Of a DNA stretch of 47,745 bases, positions 35,025-42,998 are shown piece after piece. The DNA lies in NCBI RefSeq assembly GCF_003570995.1, contig NZ_QXIY01000040.1, positions 1 to 47,745 of the forward strand, given 5' to 3'. The position numbers and the translations under genes are program-made. How positions within the stretch are numbered: position 1 is the stretch's first letter; each line of letters starts with the position of its first letter. The notes beneath the pieces were generated by a model. The model made no database searches. It saw only the letters and a list, made by a program, of their open reading frames with translations, and had not been told where the DNA came from. The DNA comes from Candidatus Cryosericum septentrionale (GTDB taxonomy: Bacteria; Caldisericota; Caldisericia; Cryosericales; Cryosericaceae).

Positions 35025-36322
35025 TGTCTGTCTGTCCCGTCCCCAAGCCTGAAGACCTTGGGACCTTTGTGCTTGATAGCATTGCGCGTGTCGACGATGA
35101 GCCGCGCATTGTCCTCGACCATGGCGTAGTCCACCGAGCTGTGATCGGTCAGGATGACCACGCAGTCAGCGCTGTGCACCACCTCAGCGTCCAGGTGCGG
35201 GAGCGACCTCAGTGTCACTCCTGCCACACGTGCTTCAGTTACATGGCTGTCGAAGTAACTGACGTGGGCTCCCCACCGCTGCAGCTTCTCCAGCACTTTG
35301 AGCGCAGGAGACTCGCGCAGGTCGCTGATGTCCTTCTTGTAGGCCACGCCAAGTACGAGCACACACGCGCCACGCATCGCTCGACCGACCGAGTTGAGCG
35401 CAAACGCTATTTTGTCCACGACGTAGCCAGGCATGGCATCGTTGACCTTACCCGCCGTCTCAACAAACTCCAGGTCAATGTCGTACTCCTTGGCTTTCCA
35501 CGACAGGTAAAACGGATCAATAGGGATGCAGTGCCCGCCGATGCCAGGTCCCGGGTAGAATGGCATGAAGCCGTATGGCTTGGTCGTGGCAGCTTCGATG
35601 ACCTCCCAGATGTCCATGCCCATCTTCTCGCACAGGACCGCCAGTTCGTTGACAAGCGAAACGTTGACGAGCCTGAAGGTGTTCTCAAGCAGCTTGGTCA
35701 TCTCGGCTGCCCGGCACGAGCTGACGGAGTAGACCTGGGGAACGACCAGCGCATACAGCATACAGGCACGTTCCGTCGAAACAGCGTCCAGTCCGCCGAC
35801 AACCTTGGGTGTGTTCAACGTGTTATAGTGAGCGTTGCCAGGGTCTACCCGCTCGGGCGAAAACGCAAGATAGAAATCCGCTCCTGCCTTGAGACCGCTG
35901 CTCTCAAGGATGGGCAACATGACCTCATCAGTCGTCCCGGGATAGGTCGTACTCTCGAGTACAACGAGCTCTCCTTTGTGAAGATATGGCACCAGTGCAC
36001 GGGAGACGTTCTCGATGTACGATACGTCGGGCGCCTTATTGACGGTCAGCGGCGTGGGGACGCATACGACCACCGCGTCGCAGTCGTTGAGCGCCGAGAA
36101 CTGAGTCGATGCTGTCAACTCACCACTGGCAACAACCGCCTGCAGACGTGCCGAGGTTACGTCATCGATATAGGAATCGCCGGCATTCACACGGGTCACC
36201 TTCTCGGCGTTCTGTTCCACACCACGGACGGTCAACCCCACCTGGGCAAATCCAACAGCAAGCGGCAGACCGACGTACCCAAGACCAATGACACCTACCG
36301 AACGCGGTTTCCATTCTTCCAT
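35021..36322 (-). CDS. wbpA: UDP-N-acetylglucosamine 6-dehydrogenase
   Basis: 433 residues from ATG 36322, eight bases after AAGGAG. VGVIGLGYVGLPLAVGFA near the start is the NAD motif; PGPGIGGHCIPIDPFYLSWK near 255 is the WbpA/WecC-type active site with the catalytic Cys; VLGVAYKKDISDLRESPALKV starts the third domain. It oxidises UDP-GlcNAc to UDP-GlcNAcA, the first step of the diacetamido-uronate route carried on by the wbpB-, wbpE- and wbpD-like genes. It stands directly behind cpsB copy 2. Confidence 0.9.
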   Translation of the reverse strand: MEEWKPRSVGVIGLGYVGLPLAVGFAQVGLTVRGVEQNAEKVTRVNAGDSYIDDVTSARLQAVVASGELTASTQFSALNDCDAVVVCVPTPLTVNKAPDVSYIENVSRALVPYLHKGELVVLESTTYPGTTDEVMLPILESSGLKAGADFYLAFSPERVDPGNAHYNTLNTPKVVGGLDAVSTERACMLYALVVPQVYSVSSCRAAEMTKLLENTFRLVNVSLVNELAVLCEKMGMDIWEVIEAATTKPYGFMPFYPGPGIGGHCIPIDPFYLSWKAKEYDIDLEFVETAGKVNDAMPGYVVDKIAFALNSVGRAMRGACVLVLGVAYKKDISDLRESPALKVLEKLQRWGAHVSYFDSHVTEARVAGVTLRSLPHLDAEVVHSADCVVILTDHSSVDYAMVEDNARLIVDTRNAIKHKGPKVFRLGDGTDRQ

Positions 36323-36334
36323 GCGATGCACTCC

Positions 36335-36985
36335 TTAATGCAGTTTCAAGTCAGAGAACGAATGATGCAGAATCACTGGCGGCCGACTGACCGCGTCATG
36401 CGCATCCGTCGCGGTGCAGGCGACCAAACCACGGTCCATCAGGTCTTGCACGAGGTCGTCGCCTCTGCCGCGGTCGAGGCTCGATGCATTCACCTGAGCC
36501 AGACAGCCACGCTGGACCCAGCGGTCCAGGACATGCCAGTCACTGCGGACGTATGTGTAGCGCTCGACGTGGGCAAGGACAGGGGTGATGCCCTGCAGCT
36601 GCAACCCGAAGATGACATCGTCCACGTAGGTGGGCAGGTCCTCACAGGGCAGTTCGAGCAAGAGGTGCGTGCCCCGGTCGGCGAGCGTCAGGACGTCGCC
36701 CTTCTTCACCCGGTCGGGCAGGTCGGGGCAGATGAGGACCTCGTTGCCCGGCAGGACGGTGAGGGGGATGGCCCGGCTGTTCAGCTCCGCCTGCAGGTCC
36801 CTGGCAGTCTGGCGTACGACGGCGGGGTCCGTCTCGTGCTCGTCCTCGATCCAGTGTGGCGTACCAATCATGGTGCCGATGCCTGCTGCCACAGCGAGAC
36901 GCGCCATGGCGACGCTAGTGGCCATGTCCGGTGAGCCGTCGTCCAGCCCCGGCAGGATATGACAGTGGATGTCGACGATGCTCAT
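36335..36985 (-). CDS. cpsB: CpsB/CapC-type tyrosine-protein phosphatase, copy 2
   Basis: 216 residues. DIHCHILPGLDDGSPD, GNEVLICPD, LLLELPCE, AHVERYTYV and ATDAHDAV are present, so the metal site is complete. It matches copy 1 almost residue for residue until DAHDAV, after which HRVPRSICNEWSESLL is replaced by SRPPVILHHSFSDLKLH. This is the same position at which the scars at 858 and 34899 retain the old end, so the break may be a recombination joint. ATG overlaps the cpsD stop (ATGA). Confidence 0.9.
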   Translation of the reverse strand: MSIVDIHCHILPGLDDGSPDMATSVAMARLAVAAGIGTMIGTPHWIEDEHETDPAVVRQTARDLQAELNSRAIPLTVLPGNEVLICPDLPDRVKKGDVLTLADRGTHLLLELPCEDLPTYVDDVIFGLQLQGITPVLAHVERYTYVRSDWHVLDRWVQRGCLAQVNASSLDRGRGDDLVQDLMDRGLVACTATDAHDAVSRPPVILHHSFSDLKLH

Positions 36986-37716
36986 GACTGGGCCGGCGCC
37001 TCCTCGGGCTTGGCGGGTTCCGTGCTGTAGGCGCCGTAGGTACGGGTGTCGTAGTAGTCGTTGACGCCCCGGCGAGCACGGTTGAGCACGACCCCCAGCA
37101 GGTTGGCGTGCGCTGCCTCCAGCATCTCCTGTGCATGGTGCACCTCACCGCTACGGGTACGGCCGGCCTGGACGACAAGGATGACGCCGTCGGCCAGCGA
37201 CGAGGCCACGACCGCGTCGGTGGCGGGAAGGATGGGCGGGCTGTCCATGATGACCACGTCGTACTCCTCCCGCAGGCGGTCCATCAGGTGCTTCATGCGG
37301 GCACTGCCCAGGAGCTCGGAGCTGTTGGGCGGGATGGGTCCGGTGGTGATGACCGACAGGTTGGGGTACTCCTTGAGGCGCGTGAACACGGTGAAGTCCG
37401 CATCCCCCACGATGAGGTTGGAGAGCCCTCGCTGGTTGGGGATGCCAAAGTAGAGGTGCAGGGTCGGGCTGATGAGGTCACCGTCCAGCACCATGACCTT
37501 TTTGCCTGTCTGGGAGATGGTTTGCGCAAGGTACTCCACGATCGTGCTCTTGCCTTCGTTGGGGGAGGGGCTGGTCACCAGGATGACCTTGAGATCCTTG
37601 TCGACGGCAGCAAACTGCAGGTTGGTGCGCAGGACACGGAACGCCTCGGCCACCGGGCTGCGTGAGCCCTTGTAGCCGCCGTAGCCGTGGCTGTCGGTCT
37701 TAGTAGGCACGGCCAT
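36982..37716 (-). CDS. cpsD: CpsD/CapB-type bacterial tyrosine kinase, copy 2
   Basis: 244 residues from ATG 37716 (AAAGGGG upstream). Walker A SPSPNEGKST, Walker A' VMVLDGDLISPTLH, Walker B VIMDSPPILP, and the C-terminal tyrosine cluster YYDTRTYGAYSTE. The N-terminus has SHGYGGYKG, with two tyrosines fewer than copy 1. About 93 percent identical to copy 1 overall. The few differences lie around the Walker motifs and the dimer region, so both appear functional. Confidence 0.93.
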   Translation of the reverse strand: MAVPTKTDSHGYGGYKGSRSPVAEAFRVLRTNLQFAAVDKDLKVILVTSPSPNEGKSTIVEYLAQTISQTGKKVMVLDGDLISPTLHLYFGIPNQRGLSNLIVGDADFTVFTRLKEYPNLSVITTGPIPPNSSELLGSARMKHLMDRLREEYDVVIMDSPPILPATDAVVASSLADGVILVVQAGRTRSGEVHHAQEMLEAAHANLLGVVLNRARRGVNDYYDTRTYGAYSTEPAKPEEAPAQS

Positions 37717-38410
37717 GGCGGGCCCCTTTTGCATTCATATCCGGAACGACCGCGAGCACGCGGAGGCCAAAGAGCTTCTTGATGTCGTCGGGTGTCTTGA
37801 CCGTATCGTCGAAGTAGTCCACAAGGAAGGCGAGCAGGACGCCGAGGATGAGCGCAGCCACGAACGCCACGGCAATGTTGAGGAGAGGACGCGGGCTGAC
37901 CTGGTCGGTCACGGGCACGGCCCGGTCGATGACGCTGACGTTCTCGACCCGGTTGACCAGGGTGGGCAGCTGGGTGATGAACGAGCTGGCCACAGTGTTG
38001 GCGATGAGCGCAGCACGTGCGGCATCCTTGTCCTTGACGCTGACCGCGATGATCTCGGTCTGGCCCTCCACCTGGACGGTGGTCATCTTGGTGAGCTGTT
38101 TCACCGTCTCGGGCAACCTGAGCGTGTCGATCGTGTCCTGCAGGATGGCACGACTGGTGATAATCTTGGCGTACGTGACGGCGAGGGAACGATTCGTCTC
38201 GATCTGGCCAATGTCGACGCCAGCGGTAGACTGCGCCACGTTCTGGCGCTGGTTGACGATCAGTGAGGTGTCGGCCTGGTAGACGGGCGGCAGGATCACG
38301 TAGGACAGCAGGGCTGCCAGCACCACTGCCACAAAGACGACCAAGAGGACGATCCAGAAACGACGACGAAGAATGTCAAGAACATCTTTGAGACTGAGTG
38401 TGTCTTCCAT
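37700..38410 (-). CDS. cpsC: CpsC/CapA Wzz-like chain-length adaptor, copy 2
   Basis: 236 residues from ATG 38410 (MEDTLSLKDVLDILRRR), with GGAGAGGG upstream. Two membrane segments frame the extracytoplasmic domain as in copy 1, with PRPLLNIAVAFVAALILGVL near the second. Identity with copy 1 is around 85-90 percent. It is the first gene of the long minus-strand series 38410-12268. It overlaps cpsD by 17 bases like copy 1. Confidence 0.92.
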   Translation of the reverse strand: MEDTLSLKDVLDILRRRFWIVLLVVFVAVVLAALLSYVILPPVYQADTSLIVNQRQNVAQSTAGVDIGQIETNRSLAVTYAKIITSRAILQDTIDTLRLPETVKQLTKMTTVQVEGQTEIIAVSVKDKDAARAALIANTVASSFITQLPTLVNRVENVSVIDRAVPVTDQVSPRPLLNIAVAFVAALILGVLLAFLVDYFDDTVKTPDDIKKLFGLRVLAVVPDMNAKGARHGRAY

Positions 38411-38549
38411 GGTGGGAACCCTCTCCAAGCTGTTTCTTTGTCAAAGCAGCTCCGCGTGGATATGCCCAAGGCACCGCGCGGCCATACGTTCCAGCTGTTC
38501 TCTGCGCTACAATAATCTCCGGAAGATCCGAGGCTCTTCAAGTGCTAAC

Positions 38550-38577
38550 CTTTTACAACTTTCCCCAGGATTTGCAA
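38550..38577 (-). promoter_or_regulatory. possible promoter of the second cps operon
   Basis: Minus strand TTGCAA (38577-38572), 16-base spacer, TAAAAG (38555-38550), about 140 bases before cpsC copy 2. The -35 equals that of the Wzy/TPR gene promoter; the -10 is poor. TTGAAG at about 38540 with GATTAT is an alternative. Confidence 0.3.
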
Positions 38578-38749
38578 GAGGGATGCGGCGTCATCTGCCG
38601 CACGATGTCAGCGGAGTGGAGAGGGACCTGTCTGCAGGCACGTCTGCAGACAGTGAAGGGCGATTCACTCTTCCCTGAGAGGTAAAATGCCCGCGGATGC
38701 GCAATGTGGCGAGGGAGTGTGGTCAGGAAACCAGCTTCTAGAGAGGCAC

Positions 38750-38812
38750 TCATGTTTCTTCACATAACCTTCATGTTTCTATCCTTGTGCGATTCACATA
38801 TCTGTGATATGT
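38750..38812 (+). promoter_or_regulatory. palindrome and direct repeats in the divergent region
   Basis: ACATATC-TGT-GATATGT at 38796-38812 is a perfect inverted repeat, and TCATGTTTCT occurs twice, at 38750-38759 and 38771-38780, 21 bases apart. They are in the 500-base gene-free space between cpsC copy 2 and the first beta-helix gene. A regulator site for one or both is likely; the protein is unknown. Confidence 0.45.
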
Positions 38813-38844
38813 TACGCGCGTAAGAAGTATAAGCTTCATTGCTC

Positions 38845-38907
38845 GACATGACGTGTAAACTGTAGGATTCGACCTGTAAGTTGCAGGACATGACCTCTAA
38901 ATTTGCT
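38845..38907 (+). repeat. three imperfect 21-base tandem repeats before the beta-helix gene
   Basis: Units 38845-38865, 38866-38886 and 38887-38907 share the pattern GAyaTGACctgTAAacTgcaG. The 21-base step is two helical turns, as expected for stacked protein sites. GGACATGAYCT from this array recurs at 40457-40467, just before the second beta-helix gene. Confidence 0.55.
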
Positions 38908-38924
38908 TCACAGGAGTACGTAGT

Positions 38925-40229
38925 ATGAACAGGATCACAGTCACACTTCTCTGCCTGATGCTGTGTCTAACCGCAACCAGTATTCCGACCGCTTCAGCTG
39001 CCAGCCGTCTTACAACTTCGAGTGGCACCGCTCTCACTTCGTGCCTGCAACAAGAGTACCTCATGCGCGACACCTACCAGGACATCTTCGCCAACTATCC
39101 GACACTGACGACCTTCGGCACCGTAGTGGCAGACGAGATCTCGATAATCGCCACACTGAAGAAGGTCTTCGTCAAATGGCGAATCACTGTGCCAACTGAC
39201 GCCCAGGTCTCTGCTGCAAACACGATAGCAGCCACCGTAACCAGCATCTCGAATGCTGATGCAGTTGCCATCAGCCTTGAACAGTCGACCGCCACTCTGA
39301 TGACGCAACTGCTTCAGTCTGCAGACAACCAGGATGCAGCAGGCGCCGTAGCGCTCATCAGGACAACCTCACTCAGCTCGCACGCAACCGCATTTACCGC
39401 CGAGCAAACAAGCGTTTCTACTCCTGCACCCGCTCCTACACCGACGACGCCCACCCAGCGCATTGTTCCATTCACGACAAGTGATTCGACCTCAACTTTC
39501 ATGACTCTCCTTGCTGACGAGACTGTTGATGTGGTTGAAATGGCCGCGGGGACCTATCATCTTGCCTACATGATCATCAACATTGACCGAACGCGACCCG
39601 TCGTGGTCCGGCCAGTCGCAGGCGCGACGGTTACCATGTCAGGAGACGTCGCCAGTCCTAATGGTCAGTTCACTTTTGGCCTCGACGGCGTGGCGGGCAA
39701 TATCACGATGCAGGGTCTGATTTTCGACGGCTTCATCCTCGGCCAGCACGGCATCATCCAAGTTCTTAAGGCGCACGACATCACCCTCAACGACATGGTC
39801 GTTCGCAACAGCCGATGTGACGGGACGACCGCTCAGCCGTACCACGCGTGGGCAGTATACATTACTTTCTATGAAAGCATTTGTCCCATGCGTATTGTGG
39901 CAAATCGCTGGACTGTTGATGTTTCGGCTAATCGCCAAATGGGTGCCTTGCAGGTGATGGGGGGTAGCCATATTACCGCCTCTGGCTGGGGAGTGACTGG
40001 CGCCTACTACGGGGTTTATGCCAGTAATGCCCGAGGCCCACTCACCGATTTCATTCTCGATGATTGGACAATCAGCGATACGGGTGGCCCATCATGGGGG
40101 CAACCCAACGTGTCGGTCGCCGTTGAACATGCTTCGGGCAAAGTCAGCAACATGCACGCCACGGCATCTGGGGTTCTGCTCAATTATGGCGACCCGATGC
40201 TGGCCGATGGTGGTGGTAACTCCCGATAA
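38925..40229 (+). CDS. secreted ferritin-like (DUF2202-like) plus right-handed beta-helix protein
   Basis: 434 residues. A signal peptide (MNRITVTLLCLMLCLTATS, cleavage near ASA) precedes a helical domain of about 130 residues, where QQEYLMRDTYQDIFANYP and VADEISIIATLKKVF resemble the DUF2202 ferritin-like family. A Pro/Thr linker (TPAPAPTPTTPT, about 165-176) leads to a C-terminal parallel beta-helix with pectate-lyase-like turns (VVVRPVAGATVTMSG, ITMQGLIFDGFILGQHG, ITLNDMVVRNSR). Such helices bind or cut acidic polysaccharides. The start has AGGAG eight bases upstream. Strongly similar in the signal and helix parts to the next gene. Confidence 0.8.
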   Translation: MNRITVTLLCLMLCLTATSIPTASAASRLTTSSGTALTSCLQQEYLMRDTYQDIFANYPTLTTFGTVVADEISIIATLKKVFVKWRITVPTDAQVSAANTIAATVTSISNADAVAISLEQSTATLMTQLLQSADNQDAAGAVALIRTTSLSSHATAFTAEQTSVSTPAPAPTPTTPTQRIVPFTTSDSTSTFMTLLADETVDVVEMAAGTYHLAYMIINIDRTRPVVVRPVAGATVTMSGDVASPNGQFTFGLDGVAGNITMQGLIFDGFILGQHGIIQVLKAHDITLNDMVVRNSRCDGTTAQPYHAWAVYITFYESICPMRIVANRWTVDVSANRQMGALQVMGGSHITASGWGVTGAYYGVYASNARGPLTDFILDDWTISDTGGPSWGQPNVSVAVEHASGKVSNMHATASGVLLNYGDPMLADGGGNSR

Positions 40230-40486
40230 GTACCACTGCCTTCATTGCCACCGTGGCTGATGGATGGCTTGAATCTTGGCAGAAAGCGCGTGTCTACAAG
40301 CAGAGAGAGCATGTTGACGATTCTGTGAAGAATGGTGATGTGGTAGATGCATCATTCCAAGCGGGAGTGTCGCTGCTTCCCTGTTGAAGCAAAGCGTCCG
40401 GGCTGTAGAATTCATTCCATATAAACATTGACTTGTCGTGATACACTCCGCCTGTAGGACATGATCTACTGTCTTCAGGAGGAATC

Positions 40487-41773
40487 GTGAACAGACTCAC
40501 GGTTATCTTTCTTTGCGTGATGCTGTGTCTGACTGAAATCACGGTACCGACTGATGCCAAGGTCTCCGCCGCTGAGACCGTTGTCAACAGGGTCATCGCC
40601 ATGACCATCGGTTCGAAGATCCTCAAGGTCGACGATGTAGACGGCGAAATCGACGCAGACCCCCAGATCAAATGTAGCCGTACGTTTTCCCCCATCGCGC
40701 CCATCATCAATGCTCTGGGCGGCACCACCCAGTGGAACGCCAGGACCCGCAGGGTCACCATCGTCCTGGGCACAAAAACCATCGTCCTGACCATTGGTAA
40801 CCGTTATGCCGTGGTGAACGGCAAGCGTGTCTCCATCGACAGCAACCCCGACCTCGTGCCCTACGTCCGGGCGCCCGGTCGCATGATGGTGCCCGTCCGC
40901 TTCATCGCCCAGCAGTTTGGGGCAGTCGTCACATGGAACTCGACGTTGCAGCGGGTCACGCTGACCCTGAAAGTGACGAGCCCGCCGCTGCCGCTGGTGA
41001 TCAATGGCGTCGCTTTCTTCATGACACGTGATACTAAATCAACGTTTTTGACCCTTCTCGCTAACGAATCCGTTGACGTGATTGAAATGGCTGCAGGGAC
41101 GTATCATCTTGGCTACACGGTCATCAATATTAACCGAACGCGGCCCGTCGTGGTCCGGCCGGCGGCAGGCGCAACGGTCATCCTGTCGGGAGCAGGCCAC
41201 GGGCGTAATCCCCAATTCGGTTTTGGCTTCAACGGCGTAGCTGGAAACATCGCGATGCAGGGCCTGATTTTTGACGGCTTTGTCCTCGGCCAGAACGGCA
41301 TCATTCAGGCCTTCAACTGTCATGACATTACCCTCAACGACATGGTCGTTTGCAACAGCCGAGCCAACGGGACGACCTCTCAGCCGTTTCTCGCGTGGGC
41401 AATTTACCTAACAGCTACTTCAACCCTGTTCCCAACAAACTTCACGGCCAATCGCTGGACTATCGAGGCTTCGGGTCGCCAAATGAGCGCCCTCCAAGTG
41501 TTTGGAGGTAATCATATCACCGCCACTGGTTGGTCTGTATCGAATGCCTATTACGCTATCTATGCCTCTTCGAGCCGCGGTCCGCTCACCGACTTCGTTC
41601 TCGACGGCTGGACCATCAGTGATACAGGCGGCCCTGCATGGGGGTTGGCCAACGTGTCGGTTGCCATCGAGTATGCTTCGGGTAAACTCAGCAACATGCA
41701 TGCCATAGATTCAGGGGCTTTGTTGAATCAGGGTACTCCGAAGCTGACTGACGGCGGTGGCAATTCCCTGTAA
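40487..41773 (+). CDS. secreted stalk-domain plus right-handed beta-helix protein
   Basis: 428 residues from a GTG after CAGGAGG. The signal peptide (MNRLTVIFLCVMLCLTE) is like that of the preceding protein. Residues about 30-165 are a stalk domain pair like 11511-12080 (RTFSPIAPIINALGGTTQW, RMMVPVRFIAQQFGAVV). Residues about 175-428 are the same beta-helix as in the preceding protein, about 65-70 percent identical (VIEMAAGTYHLGYTVI, MQGLIFDGFVLGQNGIIQ, LTDFVLDGWTISDTGG). Probably an exported, surface-held protein acting on the polysaccharide made here; catalytic residues cannot be assigned. The 257 bases before it hold only the leader motif. Confidence 0.83.
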   Translation: MNRLTVIFLCVMLCLTEITVPTDAKVSAAETVVNRVIAMTIGSKILKVDDVDGEIDADPQIKCSRTFSPIAPIINALGGTTQWNARTRRVTIVLGTKTIVLTIGNRYAVVNGKRVSIDSNPDLVPYVRAPGRMMVPVRFIAQQFGAVVTWNSTLQRVTLTLKVTSPPLPLVINGVAFFMTRDTKSTFLTLLANESVDVIEMAAGTYHLGYTVININRTRPVVVRPAAGATVILSGAGHGRNPQFGFGFNGVAGNIAMQGLIFDGFVLGQNGIIQAFNCHDITLNDMVVCNSRANGTTSQPFLAWAIYLTATSTLFPTNFTANRWTIEASGRQMSALQVFGGNHITATGWSVSNAYYAIYASSSRGPLTDFVLDGWTISDTGGPAWGLANVSVAIEYASGKLSNMHAIDSGALLNQGTPKLTDGGGNSL

Positions 41774-41844
41774 ATACCGCTTCCTTCATCGCCAGTGCAA
41801 CTGATGGGTATCTCAGATCCTGGCGCGGAGTGAACCTAACGGCA

Positions 41845-41860
41845 CGCGGTCTTCACCGCG
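41845..41860. terminator. possible weak hairpin between convergent genes
   Basis: CGCGGT-CTTC-ACCGCG, a perfect six-pair stem with a four-base loop, about 70 bases after the beta-helix gene stop. No U-tract follows, so termination is uncertain. Confidence 0.3.
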
Positions 41861-41925
41861 CTCCCTGCCCGAAAGAGCTCATGCTCCACTGATGCCAGAT
41901 ACTGCATGGCAACCGATCAGTCGTT

Positions 41926-42918
41926 CTATCCACCGTACACGACCGTGACACCCTTGGTGGGCTGGTCCCAGCCAACCAGACAACCCAGGTTCTCGGCTAC
42001 GAAACGCAGGGGAATCATGGTACGGCCACCAATGATGGTGGGTGCCGTACTCATCGTCTTGCTGCTACCGTTGACCGTTGCGGTTGTTTTGCCCACCCAG
42101 GTGGTGACCGTGCGCGAGCCGAGCCGGATGTCGAGACAACGAGCGGCTGCGTTCCAGCCGACACTTCCGCCCAGTGACTCGACGATGGCACGGATGGGGA
42201 CCATCGTTGTACCATTGCTGATGAGGGGCTTGGTCCCCTGCGCATCAATGGCTTTGACCACGCCGCCCACCGTCATGCGGGGACTGCCGACCTGGAGACT
42301 AATGATGGTCCGCGGCACAGGGCCGACCGTAACGGTGAAGTCGGGCAGCGTGTAGCGCATGAGCAACAGGTACCGGACATAGGAGTGGAGGGTGTTGAGC
42401 CCCGTGCCCAGACGGAGCGTCGTACTGAACCGATAGTCTTTCCCCACTGCGAAGGAGGTTGACCCGCGCATCTCGGCGTCCGTCACATATCCTTTCACGG
42501 CACCTGCGGGCTTGTGTGTCAGCTTGCCGGCCAGCCCCAGTGTCCGGCTGGTCCCGTCATAGCTGAAGGCCATAACAGGGAGCACATGCCTGGCAAACGA
42601 CGGGATAACAGGGAGGTTCAGCAGCATCGAGAATCCGGGCCGACTCTTGCCCACTACAGCGATCGTCGCCGTTTGAGCCAGGGGGAACGACGCAGAGAAG
42701 GTCCCCGCCGTACTCGCCCTGGACTGACGCCCGTTGACCACGACCAGGGCCCCTGCATCTGTCTTTCCCTGAATCGTGACGTTGCCTGACGCGACGTCGA
42801 TGGCCCCTGCCAAGGACGAGGACAATATAGCACACACGTGTCCGGGGGTTGCCAGTGTCAGGCATATCACGAGAACCGACACCAGGAGAGTTGACGTGCC
42901 TCGCCTCAATGTGGACAT
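41926..42918 (-). CDS. secreted protein with C-terminal stalk domain
   Basis: 330 residues from ATG 42918 (MSTLRRGTSTLLVSVLVIC, signal peptide with cleavage near HVCA). The middle part (ASGNVTIQGKTDAGALVVVN, SFPLAQTATIAVVGKSRPG) looks like one or two immunoglobulin-like beta-sandwich units. The C-terminal 110 residues are a stalk pair: TTMVPIRAIVESLGGSVGW and RTMIPLRFVAENLGCLVGW. Convergent with the beta-helix gene. It is likely exported; its partner is unknown. A longer open frame to 43125 covers the upstream region but lacks a signal peptide. Confidence 0.82.
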   Translation of the reverse strand: MSTLRRGTSTLLVSVLVICLTLATPGHVCAILSSSLAGAIDVASGNVTIQGKTDAGALVVVNGRQSRASTAGTFSASFPLAQTATIAVVGKSRPGFSMLLNLPVIPSFARHVLPVMAFSYDGTSRTLGLAGKLTHKPAGAVKGYVTDAEMRGSTSFAVGKDYRFSTTLRLGTGLNTLHSYVRYLLLMRYTLPDFTVTVGPVPRTIISLQVGSPRMTVGGVVKAIDAQGTKPLISNGTTMVPIRAIVESLGGSVGWNAAARCLDIRLGSRTVTTWVGKTTATVNGSSKTMSTAPTIIGGRTMIPLRFVAENLGCLVGWDQPTKGVTVVYGG

Positions 42919-42998
42919 GTTCACGACTCCTGGGAACGGCGAGCCACCGCCACGATCAAGGACATCTCTGTGTTGACCAGCCTCCTGGTCCAGGAGCG

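Noticed and set aside
35000-36934. A very long plus-strand open frame (644 codons) opposite wbpA and cpsB copy 2
   Set aside because: It is antisense to two genes with full catalytic motifs, has no recognisable domain, and its His/Asp/Arg-rich composition is typical of a high-GC shadow frame.
40230-40486. Extra gene between the two beta-helix genes
   Set aside because: Only short frames without ribosome sites; a minus-strand frame over 40294-40794 is antisense to the stalk domain.
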